DNA from: Affinundibacterium macrobrachii
Lineage (GTDB): Bacteria; Pseudomonadota; Gammaproteobacteria; Burkholderiales; Burkholderiaceae_D
DNA length: 64,000 bases
Assembly (NCBI RefSeq): GCF_014652415.1
Contig: NZ_BMYT01000001.1
Coordinates: forward strand, 310,001-374,000
Direction of reading: 5' to 3'
Shown in pieces: positions 19,747-30,354 of this stretch. The notes under the pieces were generated by a model that saw only the letters and a list, made by a program, of their open reading frames with translations, ran no database searches and was not told the DNA's origin. Both the position numbers and the translations under genes were made by a program. The first letter of the stretch is position 1; each line of letters opens with the position of its first letter.

Positions 19747-20499
19747 TTAGACTTGAACATCTGTCACTTGCGCACTTGTACGACCAAACCGCCGCTCGCG
19801 AGATTGATAAGAAGCGATCGCCTCATCTAATGACTGCGCGTTAAAGTCCGGCCAAAACGTCTCAGTGAAAAATAACTCTGTATAAGCTAATTGCCATAAT
19901 AGGAAATTCGAAATACGCGTTTCTCCACCAGTGCGAATAAACAAATCGGGCTCCGGTGCGTAAGCCATCGATAACTGCGCCTCAAGCATCTCTTCTGTGA
20001 TTTCACCAGCAAGCTGACCATTTGCCACGACTTTATTCATCGCCTGCAAAATATCCCAGCGACCACCATAATTGGCGCAAACAGTGACTGTTAAACGTGT
20101 ATTTGCTGTGGTTAATTGCTCCGCCTGATGTATGGCTTCTTGTAAGGACAGATCAAATCGAGATAGATCACCAACGATTTTCAAACGAATATTATTGTCA
20201 TGCATTTTTTTAACTTCTTTTTCTAAAGCAGTTACAAATAAACGCATTAATAATGAGACTTCATCCGCGGGTCTTCGCCAATTCTCTGAGCTAAAAGCAA
20301 ATAAAGTCAAAAACTGAATATCGCGTTTGATACAGGCTTCGACAATGCCTCGCACCGCATCAACACCCTTTACATGGCCTGCGACGCGCGGCAAAAATCG
20401 TTTAGTAGCCCAACGCCCATTGCCATCCATAATAATGGCAATGTGTTTTGGCATCAGCCCCGTACTAGGAACTGTTTTCGTTGAGCTTGAATGATTCAT
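19747..20499 (-). CDS. uppS: undecaprenyl diphosphate synthase
   Basis: This cis-prenyltransferase (IspU/UppS) makes the C55 carrier for peptidoglycan and O-antigen. The 250-residue protein has the diphosphate-binding motif [10 protein letters not shown] (about residues 21-30), FSSENWRRP, and the C-terminal motif [25 protein letters not shown] sequence precedes the ATG at 20499. It follows frr by 43 bp and belongs to the cell-envelope half of the cluster. Confidence 0.97.
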   Translation of the reverse strand: MNHSSSTKTVPSTGLMPKHIAIIMDGNGRWATKRFLPRVAGHVKGVDAVRGIVEACIKRDIQFLTLFAFSSENWRRPADEVSLLMRLFVTALEKEVKKMHDNNIRLKIVGDLSRFDLSLQEAIHQAEQLTTANTRLTVTVCANYGGRWDILQAMNKVVANGQLAGEITEEMLEAQLSMAYAPEPDLFIRTGGETRISNFLLWQLAYTELFFTETFWPDFNAQSLDEAIASYQSRERRFGRTSAQVTDVQV

Positions 20500-20542
20500 G
20501 AAACTCCGAATTGAATTAAAAAGATGAGAGATAAAAACAGAT

Positions 20543-21103
20543 TTAAACTGTCAATACTTCTTTTTCTTTTTCAACCAATAGTTTATCAATTTCGGCGACA
20601 AATTTATCTGTCAACTTTTGGATATCATCTTGCGCACGACGCTCATCATCTTCAGAAATATCTTTTTCTTTCAACAATTTCTTCAAAGACTCATTAGCAT
20701 CACGACGGATATTACGCACCGCAATTTTGGCATCTTCACCTTCTGTTTTAACCAATTTCACCATTTCTTTACGGCGCTCTTCGGTCAATGGCGGTGTAGG
20801 CACACGAATCATGTCGCCTTGCGAAGCTGGATTCAAACCTAAATCAGACTCACGAATCGCTTTCTCAATCACCGTCAACATTTTCTTTTCCCAAGGCTGC
20901 ACGCCGATGGTGCGCGCATCAATTAAGGTAACGTTCGCTACTTGAGAAATATTGGTAGGAGAACCGTAGTAATCAACCATTACGTGATCCAAAATACCGG
21001 TATGCGCACGACCAGTGCGCACTTTGGCTAGATCAGACTTCAAGGTTTCTATCGATTTTTGCATGCGCTGATCGGCACTACTTTTAACACTGGCAATTGT
21101 CAT
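20543..21103 (-). CDS. frr: ribosome recycling factor
   Basis: Frr releases post-termination ribosomes together with EF-G. The 186-residue protein has the family's full length. It shows the conserved segments [23 protein letters not shown] and a C-terminal helix ending [13 protein letters not shown] clear AGGAG precedes the ATG at 21103. The gene lies 106 bp after pyrH, and the gap holds a perfect 10-bp hairpin (21127-21150). Confidence 0.98.
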   Translation of the reverse strand: MTIASVKSSADQRMQKSIETLKSDLAKVRTGRAHTGILDHVMVDYYGSPTNISQVANVTLIDARTIGVQPWEKKMLTVIEKAIRESDLGLNPASQGDMIRVPTPPLTEERRKEMVKLVKTEGEDAKIAVRNIRRDANESLKKLLKEKDISEDDERRAQDDIQKLTDKFVAEIDKLLVEKEKEVLTV

Positions 21104-21126
21104 GATTTACTCCTGAACTAAATGAG

Positions 21127-21150
21127 AATGAGAGCTTACGCTCTCATTCC
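21127..21150 (-). terminator. pyrH-frr intergenic hairpin
   Basis: A perfect 10-bp inverted repeat (GAATGAGAGC/GCTCTCATTC) with a TTAC loop lies between the pyrH stop and the frr start. No U-run follows on the minus strand, so it is more likely an RNA-processing or stability hairpin, or a weak terminator, than a strong one. Confidence 0.5.
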
Positions 21151-21209
21151 ACAATAAAATTAATTTACTTTAATAAAATTAGGATCTCAACACGACCCAA
21201 AACCGCGCA

Positions 21210-21926
21210 TTATACGTGGACTAAGGTACCTTCGTCTCCACCCATAATCAGATTTTTTAGAGCGCCCGGTTTAACGATAGAAAAGACCTTAATTGGCAGC
21301 TTTTGATCACGGCACAAAGCGAATGCCGTAGCGTCCATCACCTGCAAATGACGCGCAATCGCTTCATCAAATGAAATGGTCGAATAACGTGTCGCGGTCG
21401 GATCTTTTTTCGGATCGGCAGTGTACACGCCATCCACTTTCGTCGCCTTCAACACCAACTCAGCGCCAATTTCAGAGCCGCGCAGCGCTGCCGCAGTATC
21501 AGTCGTAAAGAACGGATTGCCAGTACCTGCGGCAAATATCACTACCTTACCTTCTTCCAAATACTGCAAAGCTTTCGGGCGAACATAAGGCTCAACCACT
21601 TGCTCAATCGCGATCGCTGACATCACGCGGGCTGTAATACCTACTTGACGCATCGCATCGCCCAAGGCGAGTGAATTCATCACTGTCGCTAACATACCCA
21701 TGTAATCCGCAGTAGCGCGATCCATTCCTTGTGCGCCGGGTGCAACACCACGAAAAATATTGCCACCGCCAATAACGATAGCAAGCTCAACACCCATACG
21801 GGAAACTTCAGCGACATCCGCCACCATACGTTCGATGGTAGAGCGATTGATACCATAAGCATCATCACCCATTAAGGCCTCGCCAGAGAGTTTTAAAAGC
21901 ACACGCTTATAAGCTGGTTTAGTCAC
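21210..21926 (-). CDS. pyrH: UMP kinase
   Basis: PyrH phosphorylates UMP to UDP in pyrimidine synthesis. The start was set at the GTG at 21926, which has AAAGGAG eight bases upstream and gives 238 residues beginning (M)[19 protein letters not shown]. The ATG at 21956 lies upstream of that Shine-Dalgarno and is unlikely. Further family motifs are [21 protein letters not shown] and the UMP-binding [24 protein letters not shown] segment (here beginning [10 protein letters not shown]). The order tsf-pyrH-frr is conserved across bacteria. Confidence 0.97.
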   Translation of the reverse strand: MTKPAYKRVLLKLSGEALMGDDAYGINRSTIERMVADVAEVSRMGVELAIVIGGGNIFRGVAPGAQGMDRATADYMGMLATVMNSLALGDAMRQVGITARVMSAIAIEQVVEPYVRPKALQYLEEGKVVIFAAGTGNPFFTTDTAAALRGSEIGAELVLKATKVDGVYTADPKKDPTATRYSTISFDEAIARHLQVMDATAFALCRDQKLPIKVFSIVKPGALKNLIMGGDEGTLVHV

Positions 21927-22080
21927 GGTCTGGGCTCCTTTAAGTTTAAAAGACATTATTGCAAAAATTCTGGACGGTCAACTCTGCATCAACTCCATGC
22001 AAAGCACCTAGGTAAAACACTTGCGATAATCACTTACACATCTAGCACTTCTACAACACGAACAGTATTAAACTTCCCTT

Positions 22081-22105
22081 AAAAAAACGGGCCTTTCGGC
22101 CCGTT
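22081..22105 (-). terminator. intrinsic terminator after tsf
   Basis: An 8-bp perfect stem (AACGGGCC/GGCCCGTT) with a 4-nt loop (GAAA on the minus strand) is followed on the minus strand by seven U residues. It lies 17 bp beyond the tsf stop, so it should end the rpsB-tsf transcript. pyrH then needs its own promoter or read-through. Confidence 0.88.
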
Positions 22106-22121
22106 CTCTTTTAATGCTTGC

Positions 22122-23003
22122 TTACGCTTGTTTAGCAGCAGCAACTTGCGCCGCCACTTCTGCAGCGAAGTCATCTTGCTTCTTCTCAATACCTTCACCA
22201 ACTACAAACATCGTGAATGCTTTTACAGAAGCACCAACAGATTGCAACATTTGCTCAACTGTTTGCTTGTCATTTTTCACGAAAGGTTGGTTCAACAAAG
22301 ACACTTCTTTCAAGAACTTTTGAACTGCGCCATCAACCATCTTAGTGACGATATCCGCTGGTTTACCAGATTCAGCTGCTTTTTGAGAAGCAACAGAACG
22401 CTCTTTTTCGATCAATTCAGCTGGAACTTGTTCAGTAGACAAAGACACTGGCTTCATCGCAGCAATGTGCATCGCAACGTCTTTACCGACTTGGTGATCA
22501 GCTGCGTCAAAATCAACAACCACACCAATACGTGTGCCATGCAAATATGTCGCCACTTTTGCTGTTGTTTCGAAACGTTCGAAACGACGGATAGACATGT
22601 TTTCACCGATTTTACCGATCAAACCAGCGCGTACTGTTTCTACTGTGCCATCATCCAATGGCAATGCAGACAATGCAGCAACGTCAGCTGGATTTTTTTC
22701 AGCAACCAATTTTGCCAATTTATTTGCAAATGCGATGAAGTCATCGTTCTTAGTAACAAAGTCTGTTTCGCAATTAACTTCTACCAAAGATGCTACGCCG
22801 CCTTCAACATAAGAAGCAACAACACCTTCCGCAGTCACACGAGAAGCTGCTTTAGAAGCCTTACTACCCAATTTAACGCGCAAGATTTCTTCCGCACGTT
22901 CCATGTTACCTTCTGCTTCTGTCAATGCTTTTTTGCATTCCATCATTGGCGCATCAGTCTTTGCACGTAATTCGCCAACCATCGCTGCTGTAATTGCTGC
23001 CAT
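22122..23003 (-). CDS. tsf: elongation factor Ts
   Basis: EF-Ts is the guanine nucleotide exchange factor for EF-Tu. The 293-residue protein has the N-terminal UBA-like domain and the signature [20 protein letters not shown] (about residues 11-30). The core dimerisation segments include [16 protein letters not shown]. It follows rpsB across a 135-bp gap with a terminator-like hairpin, the arrangement seen in E. coli. A strong AGGAG precedes the ATG. Confidence 0.98.
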   Translation of the reverse strand: MAAITAAMVGELRAKTDAPMMECKKALTEAEGNMERAEEILRVKLGSKASKAASRVTAEGVVASYVEGGVASLVEVNCETDFVTKNDDFIAFANKLAKLVAEKNPADVAALSALPLDDGTVETVRAGLIGKIGENMSIRRFERFETTAKVATYLHGTRIGVVVDFDAADHQVGKDVAMHIAAMKPVSLSTEQVPAELIEKERSVASQKAAESGKPADIVTKMVDGAVQKFLKEVSLLNQPFVKNDKQTVEQMLQSVGASVKAFTMFVVGEGIEKKQDDFAAEVAAQVAAAKQA

Positions 23004-23061
23004 GTTTCTCTCCTAATTCATTGCATCATAACGATGCACAAGTTCAATATCAATTCGATTT

Positions 23062-23095
23062 AAAAAAAGGGGCAAACACGCGTTGGCCCCTTTTT
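23062..23095 (-). terminator. rpsB-tsf intergenic terminator-like hairpin
   Basis: The repeats AAAAAGGGGC and GCCCCTTTTT flank a 12-nt loop, giving a hairpin with U-rich tract in both orientations. It lies between rpsB and tsf on their strand. In E. coli a partial terminator in the same place lowers tsf expression relative to rpsB; the same role is inferred here. Confidence 0.75.
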
Positions 23096-23138
23096 AGCTT
23101 TTTAAACGCCGCGCTTTAAAAAAGCTTCGGCGCAAAAA

Positions 23139-23882
23139 TTAAGCCTGTTCTACTTCAACAAACTCATCGCTTGGCTTAACAGCTTCAAGCACTTCATTCA
23201 CTGCATTTGCACGACCTTCCAAAATCGCATCTGCAACGCCACGAGCGTACAAAGCAATCGCTTTAGAAGAGTCATCATTACCTGGAATGATGTAAGTAAC
23301 GCCTTCTGGGGAGTGGTTAGTATCCACAACACCAATAACCGGAATACCCAATTTAGCCGCTTCAGTAATCGCGCCTTTATGGTAACCAACGTCAACCACG
23401 AAAATCGCATCAGGAACACCTGGCATATCTTTGATACCACCAATTGACTTTTGCAACTTAATCATTTCACGTTGGAACATCAACGCTTCTTTTTTAGATA
23501 ACTTCTCAACAGAACCATCTTGCACAGATGCTTCCATATCTTTCAAACGCTTGATGGATGTTTTAACTGTTTTAAAGTTAGTCAACATACCACCCAACCA
23601 ACGTTGATCTACAAATGGCATACCAGCGCGGTTTGCTTCAGCAGCGATCAACTCGCGCGCTTGACGCTTAGTACCAACCATCAATACCGTGCCACGGTTA
23701 GAAGACAATTGGCGGATAAATTTCATTGCTTCTTGATACATCGCCAATGTTTTTTCCAAATTCATGATATGGATTTTATTGCGATGACCGAAGATGTACG
23801 GTGCCATTTTTGGATTCCAAAAACGGGTCTGGTGACCGAAGTGAACACCAGCTTCTAACATTTCACGCATTGTTACAGACAT
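23139..23882 (-). CDS. rpsB: 30S ribosomal protein S2
   Basis: S2 is a late-assembling 30S protein. The 247-residue sequence begins [20 protein letters not shown] and contains the family signatures [13 protein letters not shown] and [23 protein letters not shown] precedes the ATG. A 140-nt 5' leader with a small hairpin separates it from a good sigma-70 promoter. It is divergent from map, a conserved arrangement in beta- and gammaproteobacteria. Confidence 0.98.
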   Translation of the reverse strand: MSVTMREMLEAGVHFGHQTRFWNPKMAPYIFGHRNKIHIMNLEKTLAMYQEAMKFIRQLSSNRGTVLMVGTKRQARELIAAEANRAGMPFVDQRWLGGMLTNFKTVKTSIKRLKDMEASVQDGSVEKLSKKEALMFQREMIKLQKSIGGIKDMPGVPDAIFVVDVGYHKGAITEAAKLGIPVIGVVDTNHSPEGVTYIIPGNDDSSKAIALYARGVADAILEGRANAVNEVLEAVKPSDEFVEVEQA

Positions 23883-24029
23883 AATAACTCCAGGGTTAGG
23901 TCTTGAATCGAGTCAGTGATTCCTCTCATTGAGAAACACCCTTTTCGACCAGATTCGATCTTTAAAAAACAAACATAATTTAAAACGCTTACTTCTGATT
24001 AGCGTGCAATTTATTCAAGCTAACCATCT

Positions 24030-24059
24030 ATTCTAACCCGAAATGCCTAAATTGATCAA
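24030..24059 (-). promoter_or_regulatory. probable rpsB promoter
   Basis: On the minus strand TTGATC (24059-24054) and TAGAAT (24035-24030) are separated by 18 bp, a good sigma-70 match (4/6 and 5/6). Transcription would start near 24023, leaving about 140 nt of leader before the rpsB ATG at 23882. That leader contains a hairpin with arms TCTC/GAGA flanked by GTG/CAC (23917-23939). Confidence 0.6.
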
Positions 24060-24285
24060 GCATCGAACTTGTCCAATAAGCTCTCAAAGAGAAGAACTAG
24101 GTATTACTACACCGTCAATAACCGATGCATTTTGATTTACGAACAGCTCGCCAGAAATTTATCAATGCTAAATTTCGCTTACATAGGCAATGTGCTCCTC
24201 GCGAGTCGACTATAATTACAGCCTCGACGATTTTCGACAAAATTTCGTCTATTACTTACATACTCATTCTAATTACCAAAAACGC

Positions 24286-25116
24286 ATGTCAAATATTTCC
24301 ATTAAATCCGCAGAAGATATCGCTGGCATGCGCATTGCCGGTCGTTTAGGCTCTGAGGTACTTGATTACATCACTCCATTTGTGAAAGCTGGCGTAACGA
24401 CTGGCGAACTTGATCGCCTATGCCACGAATACATGACGAATGTTCAAGGGACAATTCCCGCTCCATTGAACTACTGCCCGCCTGGCTACACTCCCTACCC
24501 CAAAGCCATCTGCACATCGGTCAATGATGTTATTTGCCACGGCATTCCAGGAGACAAAGTTCTCAAAAATGGTGATGTCGTCAACCTCGATATTACTGTC
24601 ATTAAAGACGGCTACCACGGTGACAATAGCCGCATGTTTTTTATCGGCGAACCATCCATCCTTGCCAAGAGATTGAGTGACATTACTTACGAATGCATGT
24701 GGTTAGGAATACAGCAAGTTAAACCAGGAAATCACTTGGGTGATATCGGTCACGCGATTCAACAACATGCAGAAAAAGCTGGCTATAGCGTGGTACGCGA
24801 ATTTTGTGGTCACGGCATCGGCAAAGTCTTCCACGAAGAGCCGCAAATTTTGCACTATGGTCGCCCTGGCACTTTAGATGAATTGAAGCCTGGTATGATC
24901 TTCACGATTGAACCGATGATTAACGCAGGTCGTCGCGAAATTCGCGAAATGAATGATGGCTGGACAATCAAAACAAAAGATCGCAGCTTGTCGGCACAGT
25001 GGGAGCATATGATTTTGGTCACCGAAACAGGGTATGAAGTCCTCACCTTGTCGGCTGGTTCACCTCCGCCCCCAGCTTTTATTACTGCACAAACTACAGC
25101 GCAATCCAAAGCCTAA
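24286..25116 (+). CDS. map: methionine aminopeptidase type I
   Basis: Map removes the initiator Met from nascent proteins. The start was set at the ATG at 24286 (276 residues, MSNISIKSAEDIAGMRIAGRL), because the upstream in-frame extension to 24190 is not family sequence and overlaps a TATAAT at 24211. Metal ligands are seen in VVNLDITVIKDGYHGDNSRMF (two Asp), GHGIGKVFHEEP (His), FTIEPMIN (Glu) and WEHMILV (Glu). A short Pro/Ala/Gln tail is extra. The stop codon overlaps the glnD ATG by one base (TAATG). Confidence 0.96.
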   Translation: MSNISIKSAEDIAGMRIAGRLGSEVLDYITPFVKAGVTTGELDRLCHEYMTNVQGTIPAPLNYCPPGYTPYPKAICTSVNDVICHGIPGDKVLKNGDVVNLDITVIKDGYHGDNSRMFFIGEPSILAKRLSDITYECMWLGIQQVKPGNHLGDIGHAIQQHAEKAGYSVVREFCGHGIGKVFHEEPQILHYGRPGTLDELKPGMIFTIEPMINAGRREIREMNDGWTIKTKDRSLSAQWEHMILVTETGYEVLTLSAGSPPPPAFITAQTTAQSKA

Positions 25117-27677
25117 TGAAGACAGCCATCGCGAATGCCATGGCTTTCAAAGCAAAGCTTAAGGCCGAACAACAAGCAATTATTCAGTCCTTCAAAGACA
25201 AACCGAAGGCTGAAACCCTGCTCAAAGATTTATGTCGCTGTGTTGACGTCAATTTAAGTGAGATCTGGAAAAGCTTTAATTTCCCCAAAGAGCTCGCTCT
25301 GGTGGCGGTAGGTGGCTACGGTCGTGGCGAATTGTTTCCGCATTCCGATGTAGATGTCTTAATTCTTTTAGCAGACAATCCCAATCCAGCTCTCAAAGAA
25401 AAGCTCGAAAGTCTGGTCCAAGTATTTTGGGATATTGGTCTAGACATTGGGCACAGCATACGAACGATTGATGAATGCATGACAGAAGCTGCAGCAGACA
25501 TTACCGTCAAAACTGCATTACTCGAAGCGCGTTTATTGGCAGGCAGTCGAAATAGCTTTCGCGAACTTAAAAATCGCTACGATGCGGCGATGCATCCGCA
25601 ACAGTTTTTCCAAGCGAAACTACTCGAGCTACACCAACGTCACGTCAAGTACGAAGATACCCCATACAGCTTGGAACCAAATTGCAAAGAAAGTCCCGGT
25701 GGGCTACGCGATTTGCAAGTTATTCTGTGGGTGGCAAAAGCCGCAAAACTCGGCGACTCATGGGCTGAATTAGCCGCACGTGGCTTGATCACCGCAACTG
25801 AAGCACATCAGCTGAAGCGCAATGAACGCGCATTCAAAGACATCCGTGTTCGCCTACATATACAGGCCGGTCGTCGCGAAGATCGTTTAGTATTTGACTT
25901 GCAGAATGCCATTGCTGCGACCTTCGGCTTTGAGACCACTGAGTCTCGCCGTGCAAGTGAATATTTGATGCAACGCTACTATTGGGCAGCCAAAGCAGTC
26001 ACACAGCTAAACACGATACTTTTACAAAATATTGAGGCGGTGTTATTCCCACTTCCTCATCAAGCGCATGCAATCAATGCGCGATTCAATGAAGTAAATG
26101 GACTCATCGACATTGCAGAAGAAAACGTGTTTGAACAAACACCTTCCGCGATGCTAGAAGTATTTTTATTGCTATCGCAGAACGCCAACCTTAAAGGTAT
26201 GACCGCGAAAACCTTGCGCGCACTTTGGCATTCGCGCAACTTAATCGATGCAGAATTCCGTCACGATATTTTTAATCGTGGCACCTTCCTACAAATACTG
26301 CAGTCGCCGCGCGGCATCACCCACGTTTTGCGTAGTATGAATCAAACCAGTATTTTAGGACGCTATTTACCTAACTTCCGACGCATTGTCGGGCAAATGC
26401 AGCATGATTTATTCCACGCTTATACTGTCGATCAGCACATCTTAATGGTGGTACGTAATTTACGCCGCTTCACCATGACTGAGCACGCGCATGAATATCC
26501 CTTTTGCAGTCAGTTGATGGCTAATTTTAATCAGCCTTGGGTACTTTATATCGCAGCTCTGTTTCATGACATTGCCAAAGGTCGCAATGGTGATCACTCA
26601 GTTTTAGGCATGGCTGACGCACGTAAATTTTGCTTTGACCATGGTATTTCCAAAGACAATACCGAGCTAGTCATTTTCTTAGTGCAGCAACATTTAACGA
26701 TGTCGCAAGTCGCACAAAAACAAGACTTATCAGACCCAGATGTGATTCAAGCATTTGCCGATTTAGTCAAAGATGAGCGTCATTTAACAGCCTTATACTT
26801 GCTCACCGTTTGCGATATTCGCGGCACCAGCCCCAAAGTATGGAATGCTTGGAAAGGTAAATTACTAGAAGATTTATATAAGATCACCTTGCGCGTGTTG
26901 GGTGGAGAAACACCATCAACTGATCGAGAACTAAAGAACCGTCAAGAAGAAGCGCTCAAAGCACTACGTTTAGTCGGCATAGAAAATAACGCGCACAGCA
27001 AATTGTGGGATGAACTCGATATCGTCTATTTTTTACGGCATGATGCCTCAGACATCGCATGGCAAACACGGGTGCTACACGACAAAATTGATAGCACAAC
27101 TCCCATCGTCAAATGCCGCGTTGCTCCGATTGGAGAAGGCTTACAAGTCACCGTCTACGTGCATGATCAAGCGGACTTATTCGCAAGAATTTGCAACTAT
27201 TTTGATAGTAAAAATTTTGCCATCCTTGATGCCAAAATTCACACCACAAAGAGTGGCTATGCACTTGATACCTTTTTAGTCACCGAGCCTGCATTTGCCA
27301 GCAATTATCGTGACATTATCAATTTAATTGAGCATGAATTGGCAGAAGTCTTGGCAAAACAAACGCCCTTAAGCACACCAAATCAAGGAAGATTATCGCG
27401 TTTATCACGTAATTTCCCATTAGTTCCAACCGTAGAGTTGCGCCCAGATGATAAAGGACAGTATTTTCTATTATCGATATCTGCAAACGACAGAAATGGT
27501 TTGTTATATTCCGTCGCTGGAGTGTTGGCAAAGTACAAAATTAACTTACATACGGCCAAAATCATGACCTTAGGTGAACGTGTCGAAGACGTTTTTCTCG
27601 TCGATGGCGCTGCCTTACATAATCCTAAGAACCAAATCCAATTTGAATCTGAATTACTTGATGCTCTACGCATTTGA
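25116..27677 (+). CDS. glnD: [protein-PII] uridylyltransferase/uridylyl-removing enzyme
   Basis: GlnD senses glutamine and uridylylates or deuridylylates PII proteins (GlnB/GlnK), setting nitrogen control. The 853-residue protein has the nucleotidyltransferase motif AVGGYGRGELFPHSDVDVL (about residues 64-82) and a GlnD-specific helical region. The HD phosphohydrolase domain (LFHDIAKGRNGDHS, around 486) is the uridylyl-removing site. Two C-terminal ACT domains (around residues 675 and 785) bind glutamine. It overlaps map by one base, so the two are co-translated. Confidence 0.97.
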   Translation: MKTAIANAMAFKAKLKAEQQAIIQSFKDKPKAETLLKDLCRCVDVNLSEIWKSFNFPKELALVAVGGYGRGELFPHSDVDVLILLADNPNPALKEKLESLVQVFWDIGLDIGHSIRTIDECMTEAAADITVKTALLEARLLAGSRNSFRELKNRYDAAMHPQQFFQAKLLELHQRHVKYEDTPYSLEPNCKESPGGLRDLQVILWVAKAAKLGDSWAELAARGLITATEAHQLKRNERAFKDIRVRLHIQAGRREDRLVFDLQNAIAATFGFETTESRRASEYLMQRYYWAAKAVTQLNTILLQNIEAVLFPLPHQAHAINARFNEVNGLIDIAEENVFEQTPSAMLEVFLLLSQNANLKGMTAKTLRALWHSRNLIDAEFRHDIFNRGTFLQILQSPRGITHVLRSMNQTSILGRYLPNFRRIVGQMQHDLFHAYTVDQHILMVVRNLRRFTMTEHAHEYPFCSQLMANFNQPWVLYIAALFHDIAKGRNGDHSVLGMADARKFCFDHGISKDNTELVIFLVQQHLTMSQVAQKQDLSDPDVIQAFADLVKDERHLTALYLLTVCDIRGTSPKVWNAWKGKLLEDLYKITLRVLGGETPSTDRELKNRQEEALKALRLVGIENNAHSKLWDELDIVYFLRHDASDIAWQTRVLHDKIDSTTPIVKCRVAPIGEGLQVTVYVHDQADLFARICNYFDSKNFAILDAKIHTTKSGYALDTFLVTEPAFASNYRDIINLIEHELAEVLAKQTPLSTPNQGRLSRLSRNFPLVPTVELRPDDKGQYFLLSISANDRNGLLYSVAGVLAKYKINLHTAKIMTLGERVEDVFLVDGAALHNPKNQIQFESELLDALRI

Positions 27678-27734
27678 CATTGATGCATTTGAGCCGACAC
27701 ATCGAATTAACACACAGAATTAAAAAAATTCCCT

Positions 27735-28481
27735 ATGACAGAACAATTACGACTTTCTAAACGCATGTCCGAGTTAGGCCTATGCTCAAGACGCGAAGCG
27801 GATGAATGGATCGCCAAAGGCTGGGTGCGCGTAGACGGCAAAGTTATCTCGGAACTGGGCAGCAAAGTCTTTCCACATCAAAAAGTCACTGTTGAACGCC
27901 AAGCTGCTGCAGAACAATCGAAGCGTGTCACCATCCTTGTCAACAAACCAGTCGGCTATGTGAGCGGCCAAGCCGAAGATGGTTATGAGCCTGCAATTGC
28001 GCTGATCAAAGCTGAAAATCGTTGGAGTGAATGCAAAGTCGAAAATACTTTTCACCCAACTCAGTTACGCAGTCTGGTTCCTGCTGGACGTCTCGATATT
28101 GATTCAGTAGGACTGTTGGTACTAACCCAAGATGGTCGCGTCGCAAAAAAATTGATCGGCGAAAACACCGATGCCGAAAAAGAATATTTAGTACGTGTCG
28201 AATACACAAAACCAGGTAAATTACCAGACCGTGATTTGCGTCTACTCAATCACGGGCTCAGTCTAGATGGAAAAAAACTGATTCCGGCAAAAGTACGTTG
28301 GCAAAACGAGGACCAACTGAATTTCATTCTCAAAGAAGGTAAGAAACGTCAAATTCGCCGCATGTGCGAAATGGTGGGATTAAAAGTGATTGGACTAAAA
28401 CGCGTTCGAATCGGTAAAGTCAGACTAGGCAATTTACCAGAAGGTCAATGGCGATATTTGCGCGATGATGAACCGTTTTGA
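27735..28481 (+). CDS. RluF-like 23S rRNA pseudouridine synthase
   Basis: The 248-residue protein has an N-terminal S4 RNA-binding domain ([20 protein letters not shown], residues 6-25) and a RsuA/RluB/E/F-type catalytic domain. The catalytic Asp lies in [19 protein letters not shown], and [16 protein letters not shown] is the family's basic motif. The arrangement and the [15 protein letters not shown] ending most resemble RluF (E. coli U2604 of 23S rRNA, also tRNA-Tyr U35), but RluB/RluE specificity cannot be excluded. It lies 57 bp downstream of glnD. Confidence 0.87.
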   Translation: MTEQLRLSKRMSELGLCSRREADEWIAKGWVRVDGKVISELGSKVFPHQKVTVERQAAAEQSKRVTILVNKPVGYVSGQAEDGYEPAIALIKAENRWSECKVENTFHPTQLRSLVPAGRLDIDSVGLLVLTQDGRVAKKLIGENTDAEKEYLVRVEYTKPGKLPDRDLRLLNHGLSLDGKKLIPAKVRWQNEDQLNFILKEGKKRQIRRMCEMVGLKVIGLKRVRIGKVRLGNLPEGQWRYLRDDEPF

Positions 28482-28614
28482 TCGACAGATTTCGATTCTC
28501 GCCTTCAAAAATTTGCACATTTAATTTTTCAGTTGTAAAACCTCATTCAAGAGGATTTTCGAACTACGACTTTATCGAACTAATTAACTCACAGCTTTAC
28601 TTGATCAAATTATG

Positions 28615-28646
28615 AAAAAAGGTCATTCGCCAATGAATGACCTTTT
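28615..28646. terminator. bidirectional terminator between rluF-like gene and ilvC
   Basis: A perfect 12-bp inverted repeat (AAAAGGTCATTC/GAATGACCTTTT) with a 6-nt loop ends in U-rich sequence in both directions (six T on the minus strand). It lies between the convergent pseudouridine synthase gene and ilvC and should terminate both. Confidence 0.85.
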
Positions 28647-28684
28647 ATTCTTTGTAACGCAACAAGAACTAAGGAATCGTCAAA

Positions 28685-29710
<1,026 letters not shown>

Positions 29711-29771
29711 CTATAAATTTAAATAATTCGAAATTAAAATGGCTTGAGTCGAAGATCAAGCCTTAACCCAG

Positions 29772-29839
29772 ACCGCAGAGACACCGAGTGCACGGAGGAG
29801 GAGTCAAGAGACTCCCTGTATCCTCTGCGCCTACGCGGT
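29772..29839. repeat. imperfect palindrome in ilvH-ilvC gap
   Basis: A perfect inner hairpin (GGAGTC-AAGA-GACTCC, 29800-29815) is flanked by an outer imperfect repeat, with ACCGC at 29772 pairing with GCGGT at 29835. The text (cagagacaccgag ... cctctgcgcc) is unlike the surrounding coding DNA. It resembles the 'cagagacgcagagg'-type interspersed intergenic element I have seen in many proteobacterial genomes. No second copy was noticed in this window. Confidence 0.55.
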
Positions 29840-29862
29840 TTTACTTCTTCTGCTAAATCTGA

Positions 29863-30354
29863 TTACACTTTAAGAATGCGTTCCCCACGTCCAATACCTG
29901 ATCCACCGGTACGGACTGTTTCTAAGATCGCGGTACGCTCAATCGAGTCGATAAAGGCATCGAGCTTTCCTTTATTACCGGTCAATTCTATGGTGTAGCT
30001 TTTTTCAGTGACGTCGATGATGCGACCGCGGAAAATATCCGCTGTACGTTTCATCTCTTCACGTTCTTTACCGACAGCACGCACTTTAATGAGCATGAGC
30101 TCACGTTCAATGTGCGCGCCTTCGGTTAAGTCGACCACCTTGACCACTTCAATCAAGCGGTTCAAATGTTTCGTAATTTGTTCAATCACATCATCTGAAC
30201 CAGTGGTAACGATAGTCATACGTGACAGCGTTGCGTCCTCGGTCGGCGCAACCGTCAAAGTTTCGATGTTATAACCACGTGCGGAGAATAAACCGACAAC
30301 ACGCGATAAAGCGCCCGCTTCGTTTTCGAGCAATACGGAAATTATGTGTCGCAT
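29863..30354 (-). CDS. ilvH: acetolactate synthase small subunit
   Basis: IlvH is the regulatory subunit that confers valine feedback inhibition on acetolactate synthase. The 163-residue protein has an N-terminal ACT domain (MRHIISVLLENEAGALSRVVGLFSA-type start) and a C-terminal ACT-like domain. The glycine-rich loop GALSRVVGLF and NIETLTV are family features. Its ATG overlaps the ilvI stop by one base (TAATG), so subunit synthesis is coupled. Confidence 0.97.
   Translation of the reverse strand: MRHIISVLLENEAGALSRVVGLFSARGYNIETLTVAPTEDATLSRMTIVTTGSDDVIEQITKHLNRLIEVVKVVDLTEGAHIERELMLIKVRAVGKEREEMKRTADIFRGRIIDVTEKSYTIELTGNKGKLDAFIDSIERTAILETVRTGGSGIGRGERILKV

Noticed and set aside
22128..22970. 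280-residue plus-strand ORF opposite tsf
   Set aside because: It is the antisense shadow of tsf, with Cys/His/Phe-rich text typical of reversed coding sequence.
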